A program made the translations under genes and the position numbers. Below the pieces are notes generated by a model. The model worked only from the letters and a program-made list of their open reading frames with translations, did not search any database and was not told the origin of the DNA. DNA of 64,000 nucleotides from positions 1,700,919 through 1,764,918 of the forward strand of contig NZ_LT635783.1 of NCBI RefSeq assembly GCF_900128455.1, in the 5' to 3' direction. The stretch comes from Bacteroides mediterraneensis (GTDB taxonomy: Bacteria > Bacteroidota > Bacteroidia > Bacteroidales > Bacteroidaceae). The first letter of the stretch is position 1; the number at the start of each line of letters is the position of its first letter. Positions 55,166 to 64,000 of the stretch are shown here, in pieces.

Positions 55166-55335
55166 TAGTTTGGTGGTAAAGCCTATTGGCCTGCCACGTG
55201 ACAATAGGACCTTACGGAGCAAGCCTATATCACAATTCTTCTCCGTAGCAACAGTCCGTTCTCTCTCACTGGTCTCTCCCTGCGCGGCAGAGGCATACGT
55301 TTTTATATTTTTCAAACACTCCAAATTGACAGCGC
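55166..55335 (+). promoter_or_regulatory. Structured 5' leader of the cargo operon, possible attenuator
   Basis: Hairpin 1 is CCTATTG (55182-55188) with CAATAGG (55202-55208). Hairpin 2 is TACGGAG (55213-55219) with CTCCGTA (55241-55247). Hairpin 3 is CTGC-GCG-GCAG (about 55280-55290), followed closely by a T-rich tract (CGTTTTTATATTTTT), like a terminator within the leader. This could give leader-controlled expression; no known riboswitch is recognised. Confidence 0.45.
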
Positions 55336-58305
55336 ATGAGAAAGTTTACTTCTTTTTTACTGTTAGGCTTCGCTATCGGCAGTTTCGCGCAAACGCCCGG
55401 AGGAGTCAGCGGAAGCGAACTGTGGTTCAAGACTGCGCCTTTGAACTCAGACCTGCAAGGTTATTACCGTTGGCAGGATTTCTCTGGGGATTCCATACGG
55501 CTGATGCTATTGGACAGCCGTGGCGTCAAGTCTGAACTTACTCTTCCGAACAGTTCAGTCCATTACTTCAACTTTAATCCGAGTCTCTGGCTCGCAGACG
55601 GATTTCGTAGTCTGAGTGCCAAACTCAAACACGGCAACCTCTCGCAGGCTACCGTCATCGGTGTCTTTGCACCGGAACTGGCAACCATCGGCAAGGATAT
55701 GGTTGTCTATGCTCTTGACGGCCGAAAGGGCGACGGAGCCATTCTGAGCAAGGACAAAGCCGTAAGGGGTAGAGGTGTTGAACCACTGGACTATGGTTCA
55801 GCATCGGGTGAAGACCTGCTTTATCAATCAAGTGATTCTTTGTCCGAGAACGGTTTTAAGGAAAGCGCTCTGCGAGTTGTGTCCTACTTCAAGGTAAGCA
55901 ATCCTTCAACAACATTGTGGGGAGACAACTCCAACACCACATTATTCATCGGAACCCCTTCCACCTCTGGCAGTTTCGGTACGGATTTCCCGACCTCGCT
56001 CTTCGGTAATGCTTCCATCCGTGGATATGCCCCTGAGCTTATTGTGTTCAGCAGGATGCTTACACCCGATGAGCGCAGAAAAGTGGAGAGCTATCTGGCG
56101 GTAAAGTACGGCATCACCCTCAAAGGCTCGTATCTTGACAGCGACGGAAACCTGACTTGGGATATGGCGGAGAACCAAGCCTACCACCATAGGGTCACAG
56201 CTGTTGGAACCGACATGGCAGGAAGTCTCTCCCAGCCGCTTTCCGCAACATCATATGAGGAAAGTCCGGTGTATGCGGCCTTGAAGGAGAACGGAACTTA
56301 TCATGACGCAAATCCATACAACCCTTCATCCGCTTCCCGTCTGCTTGTCATGGGACGTGAAAACGGCAATCCGATGCCGGACAGAGGCTTTACTTTCTGG
56401 GGCGACGATGATGTGGCACTTGCAACATATACCTCACCTACAGATTCCCTGTGGCATGTCATGAAACGTACATGGATGGTCAAGACCAACGTGCCGTCAA
56501 AGCCCGACAGTACAGTGGCAAGATGGACTGCGCAAGGACTTGAAGTGTCAAGGAATGGCTTTACAGACAATATCATCCAAGAGAAAGCCGCTTCCGGAGC
56601 TTATGCCACGACCCCAGCCCTTGTTGGAGGTGGCGGTGCTTTTGAGTTCACCTGTCCGACAAGTCACCCGACTTTTGACGTTGGCTTCGGAAGTATCGGT
56701 GGCAGCACATGCAAGTATGGATTCCGGTTCACCAATGCTGGAGTTGTTTATCCGATCATCAACGGAGCGGTCTCAAATTCATACATCGCCACGGATGTTG
56801 ACGGAACGGACATTTCCATCCGCAAGGAAGGCAAAAACATCTATCTGCGTGTTGACGGAACAGGAAGTGCGGCAAGAACCATATCCCTTTCGGATGCAAC
56901 TGACACAGACACAAATGTGGGCATTATCCGAACGGAAGGAGCAGAGTCCGCCTTGAACATGGCAGGCTTGAGGACAGGAGGAATAGATGATGTCGGTTAT
57001 ATGGCAGAGTTGAGCTATGACCTCACACCGGACAGGGAATTCTCAGACTATTGCCGCAAGCGTACCGTCATGCTCATAGATCCAAGCGGTGAAGGTGATT
57101 TCGACATCAACAGCAATAGTAACATAAGATGCTCCAAGCCTGATATGACAAGGGGCAAGACCATATTCCGCAATATCCTATGGGATGCAGACGGAAGCGG
57201 AAGCGATGTGTTCACATTCGCCTATTATGACGGCATTTCCTATGATGCCACTCCTACGCCGTCAAGTTGCGAGAATGGAGTTCCACGCAATGACGGGTAT
57301 ATCGACATCGGCATCAACATCGGTACACCAGTCTATTCCTATGTGCTCAGCGTTGACACCGTTGCAGGAAAAGTAAAAGGAGAAACCATTGCCAGAGGAA
57401 CATTCTTCGGTGACACGCATAGAATCACGAATCTTGCCCCCGGCGCCTATGCGCTGTCCGTATCACAAGGTGGAGGCAACGAGATTTATGCCACTGGCAA
57501 TGCACTCTACACCTCATACTCACATGACACCAGGACCTATCTGTCTGGCGACATCTCATGGACGGTGAACGATACAAAATCAAACTACCGTGTGGGATTG
57601 GAGCCAAGCCTCACGGACGAGATCACCCAATATGGCTTCGACATGCGGGGCGACAAGGCGCATATCATAACCGGTGGATATACAAGCCTAACCAAATATG
57701 TCACCATCAAGCCTGGCGATGTGCTCAGTGTTACAGTCCGCAATATGCAGGTCACATACAAGTTGAACGGACAGACCGTGCATCATGAATATGTCTGGTC
57801 ACTTCGTGCATGGCGGTTCTGCATCAAGTACGGAAAGGGCGAGACACATATCACAGACCTTACCGTAAACGGTACGCCTGTAACCTCATTCACCACAAGG
57901 GGCAACGTGCAGATAGAAACACCCAAGAAGTGTACGACAACGATGACCGTCTATGTCGGCAGCGAGTGTGATGCAAGTATGCCTAACGGAACACAGGCAA
58001 GGGAGAACCATGTGGGCAGCTCGGACAGACAGGCTGACAATACCTTCATTTCTGGAGAAGACGAGGATTTCACTGTCAAGGGCAACGGTTCTACGACAGG
58101 CATCTACGAGGCTAAACTCACACAGGACAAGCCTTCTGCAGCCACATTGATGGTGTTTGACGTATCAGGCAAACTGGTGGTGTCACGCCAAATGACAGGC
58201 GAAAGCGTCAAGCAAGCCGACTTCAAGGTTCCCGCATCGGGTGTGTATGTCGTGAAGGCAATCTCCGAGAATGGGGAGCATACAAGGAAAATCTCAGTAA
58301 AGTAA
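55336..58305 (+). CDS. Secreted protein with C-terminal T9SS-type sorting domain
   Basis: The 989-aa protein has a signal peptide (about residues 1-19, GSFAQ). A large beta-rich ectodomain follows, with the segment PELIVFSRMLTPDERRKVESYLAVKYGITL (about 230-260) and HHRVTAVGTD, a module seen in other exported Bacteroidetes proteins. A further beta-sandwich region (about 430-560) follows. The last 75 or so residues (about 915-989, LMVFDVSGKLV...VYVVKAISENGEHTRKISVK) look like a type A T9SS sorting domain. Whether the host has T9SS is unknown from this window. The gene is 17 bp upstream of the giant SpvB-like gene, so they are probably co-transcribed. Confidence 0.75.
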   Translation: MRKFTSFLLLGFAIGSFAQTPGGVSGSELWFKTAPLNSDLQGYYRWQDFSGDSIRLMLLDSRGVKSELTLPNSSVHYFNFNPSLWLADGFRSLSAKLKHGNLSQATVIGVFAPELATIGKDMVVYALDGRKGDGAILSKDKAVRGRGVEPLDYGSASGEDLLYQSSDSLSENGFKESALRVVSYFKVSNPSTTLWGDNSNTTLFIGTPSTSGSFGTDFPTSLFGNASIRGYAPELIVFSRMLTPDERRKVESYLAVKYGITLKGSYLDSDGNLTWDMAENQAYHHRVTAVGTDMAGSLSQPLSATSYEESPVYAALKENGTYHDANPYNPSSASRLLVMGRENGNPMPDRGFTFWGDDDVALATYTSPTDSLWHVMKRTWMVKTNVPSKPDSTVARWTAQGLEVSRNGFTDNIIQEKAASGAYATTPALVGGGGAFEFTCPTSHPTFDVGFGSIGGSTCKYGFRFTNAGVVYPIINGAVSNSYIATDVDGTDISIRKEGKNIYLRVDGTGSAARTISLSDATDTDTNVGIIRTEGAESALNMAGLRTGGIDDVGYMAELSYDLTPDREFSDYCRKRTVMLIDPSGEGDFDINSNSNIRCSKPDMTRGKTIFRNILWDADGSGSDVFTFAYYDGISYDATPTPSSCENGVPRNDGYIDIGINIGTPVYSYVLSVDTVAGKVKGETIARGTFFGDTHRITNLAPGAYALSVSQGGGNEIYATGNALYTSYSHDTRTYLSGDISWTVNDTKSNYRVGLEPSLTDEITQYGFDMRGDKAHIITGGYTSLTKYVTIKPGDVLSVTVRNMQVTYKLNGQTVHHEYVWSLRAWRFCIKYGKGETHITDLTVNGTPVTSFTTRGNVQIETPKKCTTTMTVYVGSECDASMPNGTQARENHVGSSDRQADNTFISGEDEDFTVKGNGSTTGIYEAKLTQDKPSAATLMVFDVSGKLVVSRQMTGESVKQADFKVPASGVYVVKAISENGEHTRKISVK

Positions 58306-58322
58306 CTTAAAGGAAGATACGC

Positions 58323-61300
58323 ATGAAGAATTATATACAGAAGGTGGCGTGGGCATTGGTTTTACTGCTTGCCGCCACACTGTCCCTTTCGGCAAAGGAC
58401 GGGACAGCCGTGAGAAAACTCTTCAAGAAGGGTGTCTCTGACAGTATCTCCGTAGGAGGTAGCAAACTGGTCGTTCTTCAGAAAGACCTCATTCGGAACA
58501 GAAGCCTTTCCGTGAACTCTATCGGAGAGGAGAATGTTCCTGAGCTTGACTTTGCCATGACCAACGTCACGGCAGGAGGACAGGGCTACCGTTTTCTCCC
58601 TCACGGAACACACTTCACAGGCGAGGGTGCGACTGTCAAGATAAAGTATGACCGCACGAGAATACCAAGCGGCTATACCGAGGACGACATCCGTACCTAT
58701 TACTACGACCCGGCCGAGAAGCATTGGGTTGCGTTGGAGCGTGTGCGTGTGGACAAGAAGGAAGAGTGTGTCGTTTCAAAGACGACCCACTTCACCGACA
58801 TGATCAACGGTGTGATACAGGCACCGGAGTCACCGCAGACAGAAGGCTTTGCCCCGACGATGATGAACGACATCAAGGCGGCTGACCCGACGGCGAAGAT
58901 AAATGTCATTGCGCCTCCAAGCGCAAACAACCGTGGCTCTGCCAACTTGCAGTATCCGTTCGAGATGCCGCCAGCACGAAACGGTATGCAGCCAAGCCTT
59001 GGCTTGCAGTACAGCAGCGAGGGCGGTAGCGGTTGGCTTGGCGAGGGTTGGAACGTCAGCGTGCCAAGCATTACGCTTGACACCCGGTGGGGCGTGCCTC
59101 GTTATGACCAGTCAAAAGAGACGGAGACTTATCTTTTGTCCGGTTCAATGCTCTCCACTATGGATGACAACGGACAGATGGGAGTCGCACACCGTGGCGA
59201 GAAGATGAACAGAAAGGCTGACCGCCAGTTCTACACCCGCCAAGGCGGTGATTTCAGCCGTATCATCCGCAAGGGTGACAGTCCTGCCAACTATTATTGG
59301 GAGGTTACAGACAAGCAGGGTGTCAAGTACATCTATGGTGGTGACGGAGCTGTTGTAAAGGGCAATGTCACTGATGCTTCGGGCAATACCCGTGAGGTGA
59401 TTGCCGAATGGAAGCTGAAACGTGTCGAGGAACTCCACGGTGACTATATAGAATATGTGTATGACATCGTGGATGAGGATGTGCGTGGCGGCTTGAAGGC
59501 CAAGGCTGCATATCTGAAAGAGGTTCACGCAGGTAATGCAGGACAGGAACCGCACACCGTTGTACTCTTTGAAGGCAACAAGGTAAAGCAGGTAAAGACC
59601 AACAATGCCCGCTATGGATTCCTCGCCTCCTCCAACAAGCTGCTGGAGAAAGTGACCGTGAATTTCCAGGGCGAGACATTGCGCAGCTATGCCTTTGACT
59701 ACAAGGAAGGTGCATTCCACAAGGAAATGCTCACAGGTGTCAGACAGTACGACAACACCGGAAAGGAAGTGGCTTTCCAGAACTTCGACTATTATGATGA
59801 TGTGCAGGCTGAAAAGGGATATGTTCCGTTCAAGGACGATTCCGAGAAATGGAACACGCACGATGACGGACTTGACGCTGGTTTCGTCAATCCTTTAAAG
59901 ACTGTCAGCAAGCGTTTCAGCGACAAGCCTACTGCACTTGGCGGAACAACAAGTTCTTCTGTAAGCGGTTCGTTCTATGCAGGTGTGGGACCTTGGGACG
60001 GAAGCAAATGGAAAGGCAATACAATAGGAGGTTCTTACAGTTACTCCAGCGATACCAGCAAGGGACTTTCCGCATTCGTTGACTTGAACGGTGACGGACT
60101 TCCAGACAAGGTTTATAAGTCCGGTGGTTCCGTATATTATCGTCCACAGGTCAAGACTGACAACGGAGAAGTCGTATATGGTGAGCCTGTCAAGGTAAAG
60201 GGCATCAGTAACTTCTCGACAACCAAAAGTTCTACGAACTCTTTCGGTGCGAATGCCGTTGTCGGTTGGAATGTCCTGACTGCCGTTGTCGGAACGGACA
60301 AGTCAACCACTAAGACCAAGACCACCCAGTATTTCAGCGACATCAACGGTGACGGACTTGTTGACCTCGTTTCAAATGGCAAGGTTTATTTCAACCACTT
60401 GGAGTTTGACGAGGCAGGCAATGCCGTGCCTACATTCACTTTGAGCAGTGCCGATACGCCAAGTCCTATCATCTATGGCGGCAAGGTTGACACATCCGTT
60501 ATGGAGGTTAGCGAGGATGAGCAGGCAGAAGCCATCAAGAACTCCCCTATGGAGGATATTGTGCGTGTATGGCAAGCGCCAAAGGATGGAACAGTAAGCG
60601 TGGCAGGTCAAGTAAGCCTTGTCGCTCCTACTGGAGACTATGACGCTGACGAATACCAAAAAGCGGACGGTGTGAGGGTTGCCATTCAAAAGGGTGGCAA
60701 TGAGCTTTGGAACAAGACTATTGCAAAGGGCGACGGCAGTTCTTATGCCGCTGCAGTCTCTTCTGTTGCCGTCAAGCGAGGTGACAGAATCTATTTCCGT
60801 GTGCAGTCGGGTTCCGAGGAAACAAGCAACGGCTCATTTGACAAGGTGAACTGGTCGCCTACCATTATATACGCTGGCGAATCTAATGTTTTGCCTAACG
60901 GGCTTTCTTCAACAGAGTACAAGCCTGAGGATGGTGCCATCTATGATGTGAACACCTCTGCCAATGTGGAGAATGGTTCAAGTGTTGAAGTTCACAGTGT
61001 CTTCCACAAGCCTGTAACAACCGACGATGTTGTTCTCAGCATCATCGGCAGCAACGACAAGAAAGACAGTGACGGAAACGACAACCCGAACTATATCGAG
61101 AAGACGGTCTTTGCTCGTACACTGAAGGCTAATGAGACTTTCAATGGCGATTCACTCAACATCAGTCTGGAGAATACAGAAAAGCTGACCAACTTCAGCT
61201 TTGAGATTTCATCCACCTCAAATGTTGATTGGAAGAATATCGGTTGGCAAGCGTCTGTGACTTATAAGGACTCTGCCAATATCGAACAGACGGTAGCCGT

Positions 61301-64000
61301 TCCTGCACACTACAATACATTTGCAAATGCCTTGGCAGAGGGCAAGCCATACTTGACCACAGCGACTGATACAATTATGGTTGTGTCACCAGTGCTTATC
61401 CTTTCTGACAATTCCATCAATGGCCAGATTACTTTGACTGCCAAGACAGAGGATGCACTTGTTGGCAAGAAGTCTTTCACTATCGAGAATGGCATTTTGA
61501 AAGCCGATACTCTGCGATTTGCAACAACCGCAGGAAAGAAGTTATGGTTTGAATACAGCTATCCTGCAACTATCTCGGATGAAACTGTTACTTCTGCCTC
61601 TGTTTCCATTCAGAAAGATGCGGCAGGTCTTGTGACAGAGAATGTCCTTGCTGGATTCTATGCAGAAAGCGATAATCTTGGCTTCGGTATGCTTTACCGT
61701 GGCTGGGGAGGTTTTGTCTATAACTCTGCAGAAGGCAGATATGCAAAGCCTATTGACGAGTCATTGCTGAAATTGCCGGAAAACGAGAACGACAAGGTTG
61801 ATCCTCTCACAATGGCATTCACTCCATTGGGCACAGACCAGACCTCTATGGACAAGTGGGTCGGTCAGCGACAGGACATCTATCTTACTGCGACCGAGGC
61901 AAGCACAGCCCGATTGACCGAGCAGGATGTACTCCTTACCAATCCTTTGGATAACAATGCGGAGGTGGCAGGACTTGCAGGTGAATACTTGCAAGGCACT
62001 GGCGCAGCGGCGGTAAACCAAGTTGTATCAAGCAAGAGTACCGTTGTGCAAGGCGGTGCGCTGGGCATTACCCACAACAATGCAAATGGTAGCTCCAAGA
62101 CGGAAGTTGCCATGATGGATATGAATGGTGACGGATTCCCTGACATCATTGCTGGTGGTAGTATCCAATACACCAATTCACAAGGCGGATTGAGTGGAGA
62201 AATCTACAAGGGTATCGGAGCTAATAACTCTGACAATGCTTCTGAGGCATGGGGATATGGCGGCAATCCTGTGGCTTCCGTATCACAGATTACGAATTTG
62301 GCGAAAGGTGTAAAGCAGTCTTTGAGCAATGTACAGACAGAATGGCAAGCTCAATTCTCTATCACTGGCAGTGCGCCAAAGAACACAGATGAAGCCGTAG
62401 AGTCATTCATTGACATCAATGGTGATGGACTTCCAGACAAGATTCTTTCCGACAAGAAAGTAAGATTAAATCTTGGTTATGCCTTTACTGAACCTATTGA
62501 TTGGGAACTTGATCGTATTCAAGGTGGTAAGAGTCTCTCTTATGATATAGGTGCAAGTGGTGGCGCTAACCAAGGATTTGGCGAAATTAAGGAAAAACAA
62601 ATCAATAAGGCCTCCGGCAGTTTCTCCGCAGGATTTGGCATCGTGACTTCTGAAAGCGAAGAGGAATACAACCTTATCGACATCAACTCTGACGGTCTCC
62701 CAGATAAGGTCTGGAAGAATGGTGATGGTATCATTGTTGCCCTTAATACAGGCAATGGCTTTGACGAGCCTATCAGTTGGAAGGGTGCAAGTGCGCTTAG
62801 TGAATCAGCCTCTACATCAGAGTCTGCAAATGCAGCGTTCACTTTGACCATCAACATTCCTGTCATAAGCATCAAGATTTCAACCAACCCTGGTGCTTCC
62901 ACCTCACATAGCATCAACCGCCCTACATATTCTTTGCAGGATGTGGATGGTGACGGCTATCTTGACATCGTTGAGTCTGAGAAGGAAAGCGAGTTGAAGG
63001 TTACACGCTCTGCCATTGGCAGAACCAACATGTTGAAGTCAGTCACCAATTCCTTGGGCGGAACTTTCACATTGGACTATGCCCACACCACTCCGACCTA
63101 CGGTCTTCCTGGTGGCAAGTGGGTAATGTCTGCCCTTACCGTTGACGACGGAATCCATGACGATGGTCCAGTCATGACAACCGCCTTTGAGTACAAGGAC
63201 GGAAAGCGTGACCGCCATGAACGTGAGTTCCTCGGTTTCGGTGAGGTTATCACCAAGAACCTCGATACGGAGAATGGCAATTCTGTTTACAGACAGGCTG
63301 TTGAGAACTACGATGTAGCCAACTACTACACGCAGGGCAATGTTACCGCTACTTCCGTGGAGGATGCCAACGGCAACAAGTACACCGAGACAAAGAACCG
63401 TTACGACAGCTACTATCTGACTGCCGACGGTGACAAGTACACGTTCGCAAAGCGTGACGTGAACCTTTGGAGCGACCGTGCTTCTGCATTCGTTCCTCTC
63501 CGCTATACGGCAAACTTGCAGTATGAGGGAGCGGCAAACGGTGTGGTTACATCCGAGGCATGGAACGAGTATTACCTCAATGGCTATCATGGTGAGTTGA
63601 AGTCCTACAAGTACAGCGACAAGGGCAGTCTTGGCGAGGACGGAAACGGCAAGTTCGATTATGCGACTGCTATCAAATATACCGACAATGCAAGCAAGCA
63701 CATCCTCGGACTTCCTGTTGATGTGACTGTTACAGGCGGTGACGGCTCACTCTATCACCATGTGACGGCGAAGTATAATACCAACTACGCCAACCATATC
63801 ACTCAGATTACACAGCAGTTGAATGACGGTGCGGCAGTTACTGATTACAAGTACGACTCTTACGGCAACATCATCCAGAAGACCCTCCCTGCCAACGGCA
63901 AGGGACAGCGTATGTGGTACAAATACCGCTATGAGCCGGAAATGAACATGTATGTTGAGCGTATTGACGATGCGTGGGGTTACCGCAGCGAGCAAGGCAA
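58323..64000 (+). CDS. Giant SpvB/TcB/RHS-type exported protein, 3' end outside window
   Basis: An open frame runs from ATG 58323 to the right edge without a stop (at least 1892 codons). I checked the frame at several points, up to 63960. The N-terminus is a Sec signal peptide (ALVLLLAATLSLSAKDG). A SpvB-like domain begins near residue 207 (ANLQYPFEMPPARNGMQPSL, then LQYSSEGGSGWLGEGW). FG-GAP/VCBS-type DxNxDGxxD loops lie at 587, 673, 1266, 1364, 1453 and 1540. A YD/RHS-type repeat (YKYDSYGN) starts at about 1843. This is the TcB/SpvB and RHS-cocoon architecture of ABC toxins and polymorphic toxins. The toxin end is not visible. It follows the T9SS-type protein by 17 bp. Confidence 0.85.
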   Translation, partial: MKNYIQKVAWALVLLLAATLSLSAKDGTAVRKLFKKGVSDSISVGGSKLVVLQKDLIRNRSLSVNSIGEENVPELDFAMTNVTAGGQGYRFLPHGTHFTGEGATVKIKYDRTRIPSGYTEDDIRTYYYDPAEKHWVALERVRVDKKEECVVSKTTHFTDMINGVIQAPESPQTEGFAPTMMNDIKAADPTAKINVIAPPSANNRGSANLQYPFEMPPARNGMQPSLGLQYSSEGGSGWLGEGWNVSVPSITLDTRWGVPRYDQSKETETYLLSGSMLSTMDDNGQMGVAHRGEKMNRKADRQFYTRQGGDFSRIIRKGDSPANYYWEVTDKQGVKYIYGGDGAVVKGNVTDASGNTREVIAEWKLKRVEELHGDYIEYVYDIVDEDVRGGLKAKAAYLKEVHAGNAGQEPHTVVLFEGNKVKQVKTNNARYGFLASSNKLLEKVTVNFQGETLRSYAFDYKEGAFHKEMLTGVRQYDNTGKEVAFQNFDYYDDVQAEKGYVPFKDDSEKWNTHDDGLDAGFVNPLKTVSKRFSDKPTALGGTTSSSVSGSFYAGVGPWDGSKWKGNTIGGSYSYSSDTSKGLSAFVDLNGDGLPDKVYKSGGSVYYRPQVKTDNGEVVYGEPVKVKGISNFSTTKSSTNSFGANAVVGWNVLTAVVGTDKSTTKTKTTQYFSDINGDGLVDLVSNGKVYFNHLEFDEAGNAVPTFTLSSADTPSPIIYGGKVDTSVMEVSEDEQAEAIKNSPMEDIVRVWQAPKDGTVSVAGQVSLVAPTGDYDADEYQKADGVRVAIQKGGNELWNKTIAKGDGSSYAAAVSSVAVKRGDRIYFRVQSGSEETSNGSFDKVNWSPTIIYAGESNVLPNGLSSTEYKPEDGAIYDVNTSANVENGSSVEVHSVFHKPVTTDDVVLSIIGSNDKKDSDGNDNPNYIEKTVFARTLKANETFNGDSLNISLENTEKLTNFSFEISSTSNVDWKNIGWQASVTYKDSANIEQTVAVPAHYNTFANALAEGKPYLTTATDTIMVVSPVLILSDNSINGQITLTAKTEDALVGKKSFTIENGILKADTLRFATTAGKKLWFEYSYPATISDETVTSASVSIQKDAAGLVTENVLAGFYAESDNLGFGMLYRGWGGFVYNSAEGRYAKPIDESLLKLPENENDKVDPLTMAFTPLGTDQTSMDKWVGQRQDIYLTATEASTARLTEQDVLLTNPLDNNAEVAGLAGEYLQGTGAAAVNQVVSSKSTVVQGGALGITHNNANGSSKTEVAMMDMNGDGFPDIIAGGSIQYTNSQGGLSGEIYKGIGANNSDNASEAWGYGGNPVASVSQITNLAKGVKQSLSNVQTEWQAQFSITGSAPKNTDEAVESFIDINGDGLPDKILSDKKVRLNLGYAFTEPIDWELDRIQGGKSLSYDIGASGGANQGFGEIKEKQINKASGSFSAGFGIVTSESEEEYNLIDINSDGLPDKVWKNGDGIIVALNTGNGFDEPISWKGASALSESASTSESANAAFTLTINIPVISIKISTNPGASTSHSINRPTYSLQDVDGDGYLDIVESEKESELKVTRSAIGRTNMLKSVTNSLGGTFTLDYAHTTPTYGLPGGKWVMSALTVDDGIHDDGPVMTTAFEYKDGKRDRHEREFLGFGEVITKNLDTENGNSVYRQAVENYDVANYYTQGNVTATSVEDANGNKYTETKNRYDSYYLTADGDKYTFAKRDVNLWSDRASAFVPLRYTANLQYEGAANGVVTSEAWNEYYLNGYHGELKSYKYSDKGSLGEDGNGKFDYATAIKYTDNASKHILGLPVDVTVTGGDGSLYHHVTAKYNTNYANHITQITQQLNDGAAVTDYKYDSYGNIIQKTLPANGKGQRMWYKYRYEPEMNMYVERIDDAWGYRSEQG

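Larger units (their letters stand above)
54728..55335. other. 608-bp region: terminator, promoter and structured leader of the cargo genes
   Basis: It begins with the methylase gene terminator. The AT-rich middle (about 54,800-55,130) shows no gene that I can support. The right third holds the cargo promoter and a leader of about 170 bases with hairpins. Confidence 0.55.

Noticed and set aside
55124..55324. 66-codon minus-strand frame inside the cargo leader
   Set aside because: It lies opposite a promoter and hairpins, and I cannot support coding. It may only reflect conserved leader DNA.

Overview
The window looks like the chromosome of a Bacteroidales bacterium, most likely a Bacteroides or Phocaeicola relative. 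The main evidence is recurrent promoters of the Bacteroidetes sigma-ABfr type (TTTG or TTG, about 19-20 bp, then TAnnTTTG), a fused FeoAB, a short Hc1-type histone-like protein, DUF4988 and other lipoproteins, and a CTnDOT-like conjugative element. The chromosomal genes are moderately GC-rich and the element is more AT-rich. No rRNA, tRNA or CRISPR array was seen.

Left part (1-40.5 kb) is chromosomal. It opens with the 3' end of sbcC, a 22-bp-periodic palindromic repeat array, a ferrous iron uptake unit (feoAB plus a Cys-rich membrane partner) and tilS. Next come an Hc1-like protein and a two-component system with an unusual tandem-fused sensor (about 1474 aa), its response regulator and a membrane protein. 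These are followed by a DUF4369/thioredoxin lipoprotein, a POT peptide transporter, a TPR protein and a NahK-like sugar kinase. A lipoprotein block follows, with a second 22-bp array, an acyltransferase and a GT51 glycosyltransferase. After that lie yjbQ, an AAA/PD-(D/E)XK protein with a paralogue near 36 kb, and a complete three-gene MukBEF/MksBEF-type condensin without a neighbouring nuclease gene. The rest holds a B12/radical-SAM protein, prs, a ThiE/TenI-like protein, small membrane proteins, an XRE regulator with a membrane partner, and a divergent outer-membrane barrel/TetR pair.

Right part (about 40.6 kb to the end) is the left arm of an integrative conjugative element. A tyrosine integrase is followed by a mirror-image set of two HTH gene pairs. 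The plus-strand pair runs into a DUF4099/DUF3945-type protein and a topoisomerase III, the same order as the CTnDOT excision operon (xis2c-xis2d-orf3-exc). A DUF1896 protein and a 1929-aa DNA methylase/helicase follow.

Beyond the methylase, after a terminator and a structured leader, lies a two-gene cargo unit: a 989-aa secreted protein with a C-terminal domain of T9SS sorting type, and a giant exported SpvB/TcB/RHS-type protein (at least 1892 aa) that runs off the right edge with no stop. This pair is the most interesting candidate for an undescribed system. The tandem sensor kinase, whose two kinase modules have lost complementary parts, is second.
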